In this document: positions 7,930 to 16,352 of the stretch, in pieces
Layout of the letters: every line of letters begins with the position of its first letter
Numbering within the stretch: the stretch's first letter is position 1
DNA from: Algibacter sp. L1A34
GTDB lineage: Bacteria; Bacteroidota; Bacteroidia; Flavobacteriales; Flavobacteriaceae
DNA length: 64,000 bases
Reading direction: 5' to 3'
Assembly (NCBI RefSeq): GCF_009796805.1
Contig: NZ_CP047029.1
Span: 3,052,001 to 3,116,000, forward strand
The notes under the pieces: model-generated
Seen by the model: the letters and a program-made list of their open reading frames with translations, nothing else
Databases searched by the model: none
Told to the model about the DNA's origin: nothing
Translations under genes and position numbers: made by a program

Positions 7930-9555
7930 ATGTTATCAGTTTCAAATCTTTCTGTTCAATTCGGAAAACGTATTCTATTTGATGAAGTAAGCACGACCTT
8001 TAATAATGGCAATTGCTATGGAATCATTGGTGCAAATGGATCTGGGAAATCTACATTTTTAAAGATTATCTCAGGTAAAATGGAGCCAACTTCTGGACAT
8101 GTTTCCTTAGAGGCAGGTAAGCGTATGTCGGTTTTAGAGCAAAACCACAACCTTTATGATGAGAGTACGGTTTTAGAAACTATTTTAATGGGTAATAAAC
8201 CATTATTTGATATTAAAACTGAAATTGATGCACTTTATGCTGATTATACAGACGAAAATGCTGAGAAAATAGGAGAACTTCAGGTTAGGTTTGAAGAAAT
8301 GGATGGTTGGAATGCTGATAGTAATGCCGCTTCTATGTTATCTAACTTGGGTATTAAGGAAGAATTTCATTATACTTTAATGGCCGATTTGGATGGTAAA
8401 CAAAAAGTGCGTGTATTATTAGCACAAGCTTTATTTGGAAATCCAGATGTACTAATTATGGATGAGCCTACCAATGATTTGGATTACGAAACAATTTCTT
8501 GGTTAGAAAACTTTTTGGCCAATTATGATAATTGTGTAATTGTTGTATCGCATGATAGACACTTTTTAGATGCCGTTTGTACGCATATTTCTGATATTGA
8601 TTTCGGAAAAATTAACCATTATTCTGGTAACTATACTTTCTGGTACGAGTCGTCTCAATTAGCAGCTCGCCAACATGCACAACAAAACAAAAAGGCTGAA
8701 GAGAAAAAGAAAGAGTTAGAAGAATTTATTCGTCGTTTTTCTGCAAATGTTGCAAAAAGTAAACAAGCAACAAGTAGAAAAAAGATGATTGAAAAATTAA
8801 ATATTGGAGATATTAGACGTACAAGTCGTCGTTATCCAGCTATTATTTTTGATCGCGATAGAGAAGCAGGCGATCAAATTTTAAATATAGAAGGTTTAAC
8901 AGCTTCACTTGAAGGCGAAATGCTTTTTAAAAATATTGATTTAAACTTGGCAAAAGGAGATAAAGTGGTTGTGTTTTCTAGAGATTCTAGAGCAACAACG
9001 GCATTTTATCAAATTATAAATAATAATGAAAAAGCTGATTCTGGTGAGTTTGCTTGGGGTGTAACAACTACACAATCTTATTTACCTCTTGATAATAGTG
9101 AGTTTTTTGAAAATGATTTAAGTTTAGTAGATTGGCTACGTCAATGGGCTACAACCGAAGAAGAACGTGAAGAAGTACATATTCGTGGTTTTCTAGGTAA
9201 AATGATTTTTAGTGGAGAAGAAGCGCTTAAAAAATCGAATGTACTTTCGGGAGGAGAAAAAGTGCGTTGTATGCTTAGTAGAATGATGATGGTGCGTGCA
9301 AATGTGCTAATGCTTGATGAGCCAACAAATCATTTAGATCTGGAAAGTATTACAGCTTTTAACAATTCGCTTAAAAACTTTAAAGGTACTATGTTGTTTA
9401 CAACACACGATCATGAGTTTGCGCAAACTGTTGGTAATAGAGTAGTGGAGTTAACTCCAAACGGTGTTATAGATCGTTACACCACTTTTGATGAATATAT
9501 GCAAGACAAAAAAATAAAGGAATTACGTGATAAAATGTACACCGTAAAAGCTTAA
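7930..9555 (+). CDS. ABC-F family ATPase (YbiT-like)
   Basis: 541-aa protein with two ABC domains in tandem and no membrane spans, as in ABC-F ribosome-associated ATPases; length and the linker resemble YbiT. Domain 1 has an intact Walker A (GANGSGKST, residues 34-42) and Walker B (VLIMDEPTNDLD), but its signature is LDGKQ (154-158) instead of LSGGQ. Domain 2 has an intact signature (LSGGEK, 439-444) and Walker B (VLMLDEPTNHLD), but its Walker A reads SRDSRATT (350-357), without the glycines and lysine. The head-to-tail dimer would thus have one canonical and one degenerate ATP site. A charged inter-domain linker of about 80 residues (~240-320) is present. A role in ribosome rescue or translation factor activity is inferred from the family. 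Confidence 0.88.
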   Translation: MLSVSNLSVQFGKRILFDEVSTTFNNGNCYGIIGANGSGKSTFLKIISGKMEPTSGHVSLEAGKRMSVLEQNHNLYDESTVLETILMGNKPLFDIKTEIDALYADYTDENAEKIGELQVRFEEMDGWNADSNAASMLSNLGIKEEFHYTLMADLDGKQKVRVLLAQALFGNPDVLIMDEPTNDLDYETISWLENFLANYDNCVIVVSHDRHFLDAVCTHISDIDFGKINHYSGNYTFWYESSQLAARQHAQQNKKAEEKKKELEEFIRRFSANVAKSKQATSRKKMIEKLNIGDIRRTSRRYPAIIFDRDREAGDQILNIEGLTASLEGEMLFKNIDLNLAKGDKVVVFSRDSRATTAFYQIINNNEKADSGEFAWGVTTTQSYLPLDNSEFFENDLSLVDWLRQWATTEEEREEVHIRGFLGKMIFSGEEALKKSNVLSGGEKVRCMLSRMMMVRANVLMLDEPTNHLDLESITAFNNSLKNFKGTMLFTTHDHEFAQTVGNRVVELTPNGVIDRYTTFDEYMQDKKIKELRDKMYTVKA

Positions 9556-9618
9556 TATATTGCTTTAAATTTACTAAAGTATTTATTTAAATTTTTGCTT
9601 GGCAATTATACAATTTTA

Positions 9619-9659
9619 AAAAAAGGGTTATTGAAATTAGTTTTCAACAACCCTTTTTT
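9619..9659 (+). terminator. Terminator of the ABC-F gene
   Basis: Stem 9619-9636 with 9642-9659, one mismatch, 5-nt loop, ending in a T run on the plus strand. Confidence 0.8.
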
Positions 9660-9709
9660 ATTTTGCTTGAAAACGATCTCTTTAAATATTTCAAGCTTAT
9701 GGTAAAAAA

Positions 9710-9733
9710 AAAGGACTTCGCTAAAAGTCCTTT
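9710..9733 (-). terminator. Terminator of the DUF2007 genes
   Basis: Eight-bp stem (9710-9717 with 9726-9733) with a long T run on the minus strand (A8 at 9704-9711). It lies about 120 nt past the stop of the gene at 9854. Confidence 0.65.
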
Positions 9734-9853
9734 CATTGTGGTAGATCGTGCAGATTTTAATTTGTTGTACTTAAAATCAGTGTTTTTTTTGAGTTTAGTT
9801 TGTTTTGTTATAAAATAATAATTTTAAAAACTAACTAGTAAATTAATTAAGTA

Positions 9854-10135
9854 TTAAGCATAATTCCTACGTATTGGTTTGCTATTAGAATTGTTTTGAA
9901 CCAATTTAGAAGTGTTTTTACCCATTAAATGATCAATAACATCAGTAGCGCGTTCAAGTTCGTCTTTGTGTACTAGAATGTCTTGTAAGGTCTGATTTAA
10001 ATCACCAGGATAATTAATACGCTCAAACTTCGATTTGGCTCTAATTACTGCACAAATATTAAGTGCTGCTAAGTCATTAAAAACACGTTGTACATCGTTG
10101 AGATTTCCGGTAAATACTTTAATGTAGTTTTTCAT
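9854..10135 (-). CDS. DUF2007 family protein, copy 1
   Basis: 93-aa soluble protein. YIKVFTGNLNDVQRVFNDL followed by a strand (CAVIRAK) and LVHKDELERATDVID matches the DUF2007 fold (small ferredoxin-like, annotated as a putative signal-transducing protein). It is clearly paralogous to the next gene upstream: the opening YIKVF(T/S)G, the central L.(A/E)..I.AVI and the closing VHKDELE.AT are shared. It has an extra 24-residue Asn/Ser-rich tail ending in RRNYA. Function unknown. Confidence 0.72.
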   Translation of the reverse strand: MKNYIKVFTGNLNDVQRVFNDLAALNICAVIRAKSKFERINYPGDLNQTLQDILVHKDELERATDVIDHLMGKNTSKLVQNNSNSKPIRRNYA

Positions 10136-10248
10136 TGTAGTTTGTTTTTAAAAGTTTATTCCTACAAGATAATAAATAAAGTAATCAAAATAAAGAGTTA
10201 AAGCGTTAAAAATCAGTTAAGTTTTTGCGTGTGCGCCAACACTTTTTT

Positions 10249-10485
10249 TTAAGGCTCTATTTCTAAATTTATACCTTCAATAATTGACGTCGCTTTTTCT
10301 AGCTCATCCTTATGTACATAAATTTCTTGAAGGCCTTGTATAGCCGAGCCAAATCCAGCTAGTCTTCCAGATTCTGTTTCATCTTTTATTACAGCTGTAA
10401 TGTTCTCATTTTCTAAATCTGAAACAATACGTTGTACAACAATAAAGTCTCCAGAGAAAACTTTTATATAGTTTGAATTTGTCAT
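10249..10485 (-). CDS. DUF2007 family protein, copy 2
   Basis: 78-aa paralogue of the preceding entry, lying upstream of it on the same strand with 113 nt between them. It shows the same domain (YIKVFSGDFIVVQRIVSDLE, ITAVIKDE, IYVHKDELEKATSII) without the Asn-rich tail. The tandem arrangement suggests local duplication and then divergence, since identity outside the three motifs is modest. The family's function is not established. Confidence 0.72.
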   Translation of the reverse strand: MTNSNYIKVFSGDFIVVQRIVSDLENENITAVIKDETESGRLAGFGSAIQGLQEIYVHKDELEKATSIIEGINLEIEP

Positions 10486-10536
10486 AATAAATTTTAGTTT
10501 AATGTTCTAACTAAATATACAACATTTTTAAACACA

Positions 10537-10564
10537 AAAAAAGCCGGCCATGGCCGACTTTTAA
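10537..10564 (-). terminator. Terminator of pheT
   Basis: GC-rich palindrome around GCCGGCCATGGCCGAC with flanking A/T tracts and a single mismatch, 19 nt after the pheT stop, T run on the minus strand. Confidence 0.8.
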
Positions 10565-10582
10565 TTTTTAACACGTGTTTAA

Positions 10583-13009
10583 CTATCTTAATTCCGCACC
10601 AAGTTGTCTTTCAAAACTCGATTTCAATTTGTTCATTATTTTATCAATTTGTTTATCGGTTAACGTTTTGTTTTCATCTTGAAGAGTAAAACTCACTGCG
10701 TAACTCTTTTTGCCTGTTGGAAGGTTTTTACCTTGGTAAACATCAAAAAGGTTAACCGATTTTAGTAATTGCTTTTCACTTTGTTTTGCCAATTTATAAA
10801 TAGACTCAAAGGTTACATTGTCATCCAATAATAAAGCGAAATCACGCTTTACTTCAGGATATTTGGTAATGGCTTTAAAAGTAATTTTATTGCGTTTAAC
10901 AACATCTAAAATAGCATCCCAGTTAAAGTCTGCAAAAATAACATCTTGGCTAATGTCAAAATGCTTTAAAACTTGATTTTTAACTAATCCAAAATCCACT
11001 AAAGTAGTTTTTCCTAAACCTAGGCTTATTCCTTCACTTATTAAATCGTTTTTAGTTGGCGCTTCGCTAAATCTAGAAATGCCTAAACGTTCTAAAAGAG
11101 AGATAATACTCCCTTTCATAAAGAAGAAATCACTTTTTTCGCTAGATGAAATCCAGTTATCTTGTGATTGATTTCCCGTTGAAAATACAGCTAGATGTTT
11201 AAATTCTTCGCGCTTATCTTGGTAACCATGGTAGGTTTTTCCGAATTCGAATAATTTTAAATCACCACGTTTTCTATTGATGTTGAATGATACAGCCTCT
11301 AAACCTGAAAATAATAGCGATTGGCGCATAACCGACAAATCGTTACTTAAAGGGTTTAGCATGGTAATATTGTGTTCTTCTTTTAATTGTTCACTTAAAG
11401 CAGCGTAATTTGGCGTTGTAAGTGAGTTTGATAGTATTTCGAAAAACCCTTGCGAAGCCAATTGATTTCCTGTAATATTTTGAATTTTATAATCCTCAAA
11501 ACGTGATGTAGGAGAAATAGAAGCGTTTAGTTTTTCGGTAGTTTTTACGTTATTGTAACCGTAAACACGCAAAATTTCTTCTATAATATCTGCTTCACGC
11601 TGCACATCGTTTCGGTATGCAGGCACCGTTAAACCTAACCCAGTTTCTGTAACATTGTTTATTTTTATATCTAAAGAAGATAAAATACGTTTTATAGTTT
11701 CCTTCGGAATTTCCTCTCCAATTAATTTTTCAGCATTATCGAAACTTAATCTAACTTCGAAATCTTGAATTTTCTTTGGATAGAAATCAATAATATCACT
11801 AGTAATTTCCCCACCAGCTAATTCCTGAATTAATAAAGTTGCGCGTTTTAAAGCATATTCCGTAATGTTTGGATCAATGCCACGTTCAAATCTAAAAGAA
11901 GCGTCAGTATTTAAAGCGTGTCTTTTTGCCGTTTTACGAACACTTACTGGATTAAAATAAGCACTTTCTAAAAAGATACTTGTAGTATGTTCTGAAACTC
12001 CAGAGTTTAATCCGCCAAAAACACCAGCAATACACATTGGTTTTTCAGCATCACAAATCATTAGGTCATCTTCGTGTAATTCACGTTCTACACCATCTAA
12101 AGTGATAAATTTTGTTCCAGCTTCTAAGGTTTTAACTTCAACTTTATTACCCGATATTTTTGCTGCATCAAAAGCGTGTAGTGGTTGCCCTAATTCATGT
12201 AAAACATAATTAGTAGCATCAACAATATTATTTATTGGGCTTAGTCCAATCGCTTTTAAGCGGTGTTGCAACCAAGCTGGAGATTCTTTTACTTTTATAC
12301 CAGAAATAGTAACGCCACAGTAGCGTGGTGCTAATTCCTTATTATGCACATCGATATCCATTTTTAGGGTGCGGTTTTCAACGTGAAAGGCACTTACCGA
12401 TGGTGTAATAAGTTCTAAGTTTATGTCTTTTTGGATTAGTCCAGCTTTTAAATCACGGGCTGTTCCAAAATGACTCATGGCATCGGCACGGTTTGGTGTT
12501 AATCCAATTTCAAAAACTTGATCGTTTTCAATTTCGAAAATATCTGCTGCAGGCGTACCAACTTCTAATGTTTCATCTAAAACTAAAATACCGTCGTGTC
12601 CTTTTCCTAAGCCAAGTTCATCTTCAGCACAAATCATCCCGAAACTTTCTTCACCTCTAATTTTACCTTTTTTAATGGTCCAAGCTTCTCCTTCTTCCGA
12701 GTATAAAGTGGTTCCAATAGTAGCAACAGGTACTTTTTGTCCGGCAGCAACATTGGGAGCGCCACAAACAATTTGTACAGGTCCATCTAAACCAATATTT
12801 ACAGTAGTAATGTTTAGTTTATCGGCGTTTGGGTGTTTTACACAAGTTAAAACCTCACCAACTACAACACCTTCTAATCCGCCTTTTACAGATTGATAGG
12901 CTTCAATGCCTTCAACTTCAAGTCCTAAATCGGTAAGTAATTCGCTGGTTTGTTCTGGAGTCCAATCTGTTTTTAAAAATTGCTTTAGCCAGTTATATGA
13001 AATCTTCAT
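10583..13009 (-). CDS. pheT: Phenylalanine--tRNA ligase beta subunit
   Basis: 808 aa, the normal length for the long bacterial beta subunit. Order of domains: N-terminal B1, EMAP-II-like tRNA-binding domain (~40-155: VGEVLTCVKHPNADKLNITTVN, IVCGAPNV), B3/B4 editing domain (~215-395: GQPLHAFDAAKI, ITLDG, ESAYFNPVSVRKTAKRH), B5 domain (~405-475), catalytic-like core, and FDX-ACB anticodon-binding domain (~715-808: KYPEVKRDFALLLDD, LFDVYQGKNLPTGKKSYAVSFTLQ). With PheS, encoded elsewhere, it charges tRNA-Phe and edits misacylated Tyr. The start fits a TATCTTTG promoter 23 nt upstream. No anomalies seen. Confidence 0.97.
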   Translation of the reverse strand: MKISYNWLKQFLKTDWTPEQTSELLTDLGLEVEGIEAYQSVKGGLEGVVVGEVLTCVKHPNADKLNITTVNIGLDGPVQIVCGAPNVAAGQKVPVATIGTTLYSEEGEAWTIKKGKIRGEESFGMICAEDELGLGKGHDGILVLDETLEVGTPAADIFEIENDQVFEIGLTPNRADAMSHFGTARDLKAGLIQKDINLELITPSVSAFHVENRTLKMDIDVHNKELAPRYCGVTISGIKVKESPAWLQHRLKAIGLSPINNIVDATNYVLHELGQPLHAFDAAKISGNKVEVKTLEAGTKFITLDGVERELHEDDLMICDAEKPMCIAGVFGGLNSGVSEHTTSIFLESAYFNPVSVRKTAKRHALNTDASFRFERGIDPNITEYALKRATLLIQELAGGEITSDIIDFYPKKIQDFEVRLSFDNAEKLIGEEIPKETIKRILSSLDIKINNVTETGLGLTVPAYRNDVQREADIIEEILRVYGYNNVKTTEKLNASISPTSRFEDYKIQNITGNQLASQGFFEILSNSLTTPNYAALSEQLKEEHNITMLNPLSNDLSVMRQSLLFSGLEAVSFNINRKRGDLKLFEFGKTYHGYQDKREEFKHLAVFSTGNQSQDNWISSSEKSDFFFMKGSIISLLERLGISRFSEAPTKNDLISEGISLGLGKTTLVDFGLVKNQVLKHFDISQDVIFADFNWDAILDVVKRNKITFKAITKYPEVKRDFALLLDDNVTFESIYKLAKQSEKQLLKSVNLFDVYQGKNLPTGKKSYAVSFTLQDENKTLTDKQIDKIMNKLKSSFERQLGAELR

Positions 13010-13032
13010 AAATCGTTTTCGTATTAAGCGAA

Positions 13033-13040
13033 CAAAGATA
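13033..13040 (-). promoter_or_regulatory. Promoter -7 box for pheT
   Basis: On the minus strand this reads TATCTTTG, a perfect TAnnTTTG, ending 23 nt before the pheT ATG. Confidence 0.6.
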
Positions 13041-13113
13041 AATTATTGTGCTAAGCTTTCAAACAAAGGGATGTGAATTGTTTTATGAAAATGTGATATT
13101 GTTTTGGTTAAGT

Positions 13114-13602
13114 TTAATCATTTTTACAATCCTTCAATCCTTCAATCATCTCATTAAAATCATATTGTAAATCTTCATGTAAACCCGATATTATCTTTTT
13201 CACCATAAGTAATTGACGATCATAGAGATTTACCAATTGTGTGCTGCGCTTGATGCTTGGTGAAAAATTTTTTAATGTTTGGCAGAAATAGATAAGTAGT
13301 TCGGCTTCGGTTTCTTTTTTCTGTGAATAACGCACAAACTTTTTTACATTTCTAAGAATTTTTCGAACAGATTTTCTAATATAAAAAAAGCTATCTCTGT
13401 TTATGGTTTCAAACTCATTGTCTATGTATGTTTTTACAGATTGAATATAGTCGTCTTCATGAGCCGATTCGAATAATAAATAGGTGAGGAGTTCTTTGTT
13501 TTCTTTTTTAAAGCGTGATAACCTAAGGCAAAGTGCTATTAACTCTTCGTTGGATTGATGTTGTAATTCTTTTTTAATAGCGACTGCCGAAACTGCTTTC
13601 AT
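13114..13602 (-). CDS. Hypothetical helical protein
   Basis: 162-aa protein that I do not recognise. It is predicted mainly alpha-helical, rich in Lys and Glu, with no signal peptide or membrane span, so probably cytoplasmic. Features are SNEELIALCLRLSRFKKENKELLTYLLFES near the N terminus and a basic segment RKSVRKILRNVKKFVRYSQKK in the middle that could contact nucleic acid. It sits alone between the E1 dehydrogenase terminator and pheT, on the same strand as both. The coding-like composition and uninterrupted frame support a real gene; the function is unknown. Confidence 0.65.
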   Translation of the reverse strand: MKAVSAVAIKKELQHQSNEELIALCLRLSRFKKENKELLTYLLFESAHEDDYIQSVKTYIDNEFETINRDSFFYIRKSVRKILRNVKKFVRYSQKKETEAELLIYFCQTLKNFSPSIKRSTQLVNLYDRQLLMVKKIISGLHEDLQYDFNEMIEGLKDCKND

Positions 13603-13716
13603 TTAGAAATAAATTAGATTTTAAATTTAATAAAATAATATGGGTTTCCACAAGCTTAGCCAGACAAAGTAATTTAGACTTGCTTTTATTGAAAAGTAAT
13701 TTTAATATGAAAAAAG

Positions 13717-13751
13717 AAAGGTTTTGACAGGAGAAACCCGGCAAAACCTTT
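13717..13751 (-). terminator. Terminator of the E1 dehydrogenase gene
   Basis: Ten-bp perfect stem (13717-13726 with 13742-13751), 15-nt loop, 28 nt past the stop at 13779, with T-rich flanks on both strands. Confidence 0.7.
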
Positions 13752-13778
13752 TTTAATTATTTTTTATAATGAACTGAA

Positions 13779-16190
13779 TTATCTCAATTTAGGGAAATTT
13801 GCAGGATTACTTTCATGCATAACATCATAAATAGCTTCAAAAATATCTTCAGCTGAAGGTTTTGAAAAATAATCACCATCATTTCCGTAAGCTGGTCTAT
13901 GGGCTTTTGCAGTTAATGTTTTTGGTGCACTATCTAAATATTGAAAAGCATTTTGCTTGATTAAAATTTCGTCTAAAATATATGCAGATGCACCACCTGG
14001 AACATCTTCATCTATAATCATGACGCGATTAGTTTTTGCTATACTTTTTACAATATCATGGTTTAAATCGAATGGAATTAATGATTGTACATCAATAATT
14101 TCTACGTTAATACCAAGAGCCATAAGGTCTTTCGCTGTTTGCTGAACTATTCTTAGAGTAGAACCATAAGATATTAAAGTAATATCTGTACCTTCTTTAA
14201 CAGTTTCAACAACTCCAATAGGTGTTTTAATAGCACTTAAATTGTTTGGCATTTTTTCTTTTAAACGGTATCCATTTAAACATTCTACAACAATTGCAGG
14301 ATCATCTCCATTTAATAATGTGTTATAAAAACCGGCGGCTTTAGTCATGTTTCGTGGTACCAATAAGTGCACACCTTTAACTAGGTTTAAAATACCACCC
14401 ATCGGTGATCCCGAATGCCAGATACCTTCAAGTCTGTGTCCTCGAGTTCGTATAATTAACGGTGCTTTTTGCTTTCCTTTGGTACGGTAATGCAGAGTAG
14501 CTAAATCGTCACTAATAATTTGAAGTGCGTATAAAATATAATCTAAATACTGAATTTCTGCAATAGGGCGTAAGCCACGTAATGACATGCCGATACCTTG
14601 ACCAATAATTGTTGCTTCACGAATTCCTGTATCGGCAACTCGTAATTCACCATACTTTTCTTGTAAGCCTTCTAAACCTTGGTTTACATCTCCAATCTTT
14701 CCTGTGTCTTCACCAAAAACTAAAACTTCTGGGTGATTGCTTAGAATATAATCGAAATTATCACGAATAATAATACGGCCATCTACTAATTCTGCTTCGT
14801 CTGGATAAGTTGGCTTAATTTCTTTTATTCTTATGTTTGCACGTTGCGTTTCCGAATATAAATGCGAACTAAAGTTGTGTTGTGTTTTGTTTATATTGGA
14901 ATTTATCCAATTGGCAAGAGTCGTTTTTTCAGTATTAGTTTCACCAAGTGTTAGGCGAAGTGTTTTTCTAGCCGTGGATAAAATATCTTTTCTAGTTGGC
15001 TCGGTTATACCTTCTAAATCGCTAGCTAATTTTGAGATAAAAACACGGTTGGCACTTTTTGATGCCACTTGCTTTAAAATATTAATTATCTCAAGTTGTT
15101 CTTTTTTTATTGGTCTTAAAAAAGTATTCCAAGCATTCTTTTTGGCATCACGTACATTTCTTTTTGCTGTACGTTCTATTTCTACTAAAGCTTCGTTGGT
15201 TGCAATACCGCTTTCAATAATCCATTCACGCATTTTGGCATTACAATCGTGGTTGTTTTCCCATTCTAAACGTTCTGCATTTTTATAGCGCTCATGCGAT
15301 CCTGAAGTAGAATGACCTTGTGGTTGCGTTAATTCGGTAACGTGAATTAAAACAGGTACATGTTCTTCTCTAGCAATCTTAGCTGCCTCTTGGTAGGTTT
15401 CCATTAAATTAGGATAATCCCAACCTTTTACTCTAAGGATTTCGTATCCTTTTTCATCTTTATTACGTTGAAACCCTTTTAAAATTTCAGAAATATTTTC
15501 TTTAGTGGTTTGGTGTTTGGCATGTACGGAAATTCCGTATTCATCATCCCAAACGCTAATAACCATAGGTACTTGTAATACACCTGCTGCATTTATGGTT
15601 TCAAAAAATAATCCCTCACTTGTACTTGCGTTACCAATAGTACCCCAAGCAACTTCATTTCCTTTAACCGAAAAATTATTGGTGTTAATATCTTTTACAT
15701 TTCGGAATATTTTAGAAGCCTGAGCTAATCCTAATAAACGAGGCATTTGCCCTGAGGTAGGAGAAATATCTGCACTAGAATTATACTGTTCTGTTAGGTT
15801 TTTCCAACTCCCATTGTCATTTAAACTGTGAGTAACAAAATGACCACCCATTTGGCGTCCGGCAGACATAGGTTCCAATTCTAAATTAGTGTTGGCGTAT
15901 AAACCTGCAAAAAACTGTTCGTTGGTTAACGCACCAATAGCCATCATAAAAGTTTGATCGCGATAATATCCTGATCTCCAATCACCTTTTAAAAAGGCTT
16001 TTGCCATGGCTAATTGTGGAACTTCTTTTCCATCTCCAAAAATTCCAAATTTGGCCTTTCCTGTTAAAACTTCTCGGCGACCTAATAAACTACATTCTCG
16101 ACTCACCACAGCAATTTTGTAGTCGTTTAAAACTTCTGTTTTAAAATCTTCGAAAGAGAGGTTGTTGGTAACGTCTGGAATTGTCTGCAT
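13779..16190 (-). CDS. 2-oxoacid dehydrogenase E1, fused alpha and beta subunits
   Basis: 803 aa from the ATG at 16190. The longer frame from 16223 is rejected because a TACTTTTG promoter box lies at 16211-16218, between the two candidates. Residues ~1-370 are the E1-alpha, TPP-binding half (RRQMGGHF, SPTSGQMPRLLGLAQA, GNASTSEGLFFETINAAGV, WDDEYGIS). Residues ~460-803 are the E1-beta transketolase-like half (VFGEDTGKIGDVNQGL, ADTGIREATIIGQGIGMSLRGLRPIAEIQY, LIIRTRGHRLEGIWHSGSP, IDVQSLIPFD). Such fusions are typical of Flavobacteriia and likely decarboxylate branched-chain or pyruvate-type 2-oxoacids for a lipoyl E2 encoded elsewhere. The TPP motif reads GNAS instead of GDGA. The substrate is uncertain. 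Confidence 0.85.
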   Translation of the reverse strand: MQTIPDVTNNLSFEDFKTEVLNDYKIAVVSRECSLLGRREVLTGKAKFGIFGDGKEVPQLAMAKAFLKGDWRSGYYRDQTFMMAIGALTNEQFFAGLYANTNLELEPMSAGRQMGGHFVTHSLNDNGSWKNLTEQYNSSADISPTSGQMPRLLGLAQASKIFRNVKDINTNNFSVKGNEVAWGTIGNASTSEGLFFETINAAGVLQVPMVISVWDDEYGISVHAKHQTTKENISEILKGFQRNKDEKGYEILRVKGWDYPNLMETYQEAAKIAREEHVPVLIHVTELTQPQGHSTSGSHERYKNAERLEWENNHDCNAKMREWIIESGIATNEALVEIERTAKRNVRDAKKNAWNTFLRPIKKEQLEIINILKQVASKSANRVFISKLASDLEGITEPTRKDILSTARKTLRLTLGETNTEKTTLANWINSNINKTQHNFSSHLYSETQRANIRIKEIKPTYPDEAELVDGRIIIRDNFDYILSNHPEVLVFGEDTGKIGDVNQGLEGLQEKYGELRVADTGIREATIIGQGIGMSLRGLRPIAEIQYLDYILYALQIISDDLATLHYRTKGKQKAPLIIRTRGHRLEGIWHSGSPMGGILNLVKGVHLLVPRNMTKAAGFYNTLLNGDDPAIVVECLNGYRLKEKMPNNLSAIKTPIGVVETVKEGTDITLISYGSTLRIVQQTAKDLMALGINVEIIDVQSLIPFDLNHDIVKSIAKTNRVMIIDEDVPGGASAYILDEILIKQNAFQYLDSAPKTLTAKAHRPAYGNDGDYFSKPSAEDIFEAIYDVMHESNPANFPKLR

Positions 16191-16210
16191 ATTGTATAGA
16201 ATACTTTTTG

Positions 16211-16218
16211 CAAAAGTA
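16211..16218 (-). promoter_or_regulatory. Promoter -7 box for the E1 dehydrogenase gene
   Basis: On the minus strand this reads TACTTTTG, 21 nt before the ATG at 16190. It decides the start codon of that gene. Confidence 0.65.
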
Positions 16219-16352
16219 ATCAATCTTAGTGATTTTTACAATATTATAGTGCGTTAAAAAACTGTTATTAATTTTGTTAAATACTGTTTTATCTTGTTTT
16301 TGTTGATTTTTTCGTATTAGTAATTATGTATTACTGATAATTCTATAAAAAA

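Noticed and set aside
14833-15288. 151-aa plus-strand ORF opposite the E1 dehydrogenase gene
   Set aside because: Its sequence is a shadow of the well-conserved E1 reading frame, with no recognisable domain or regulatory signal.
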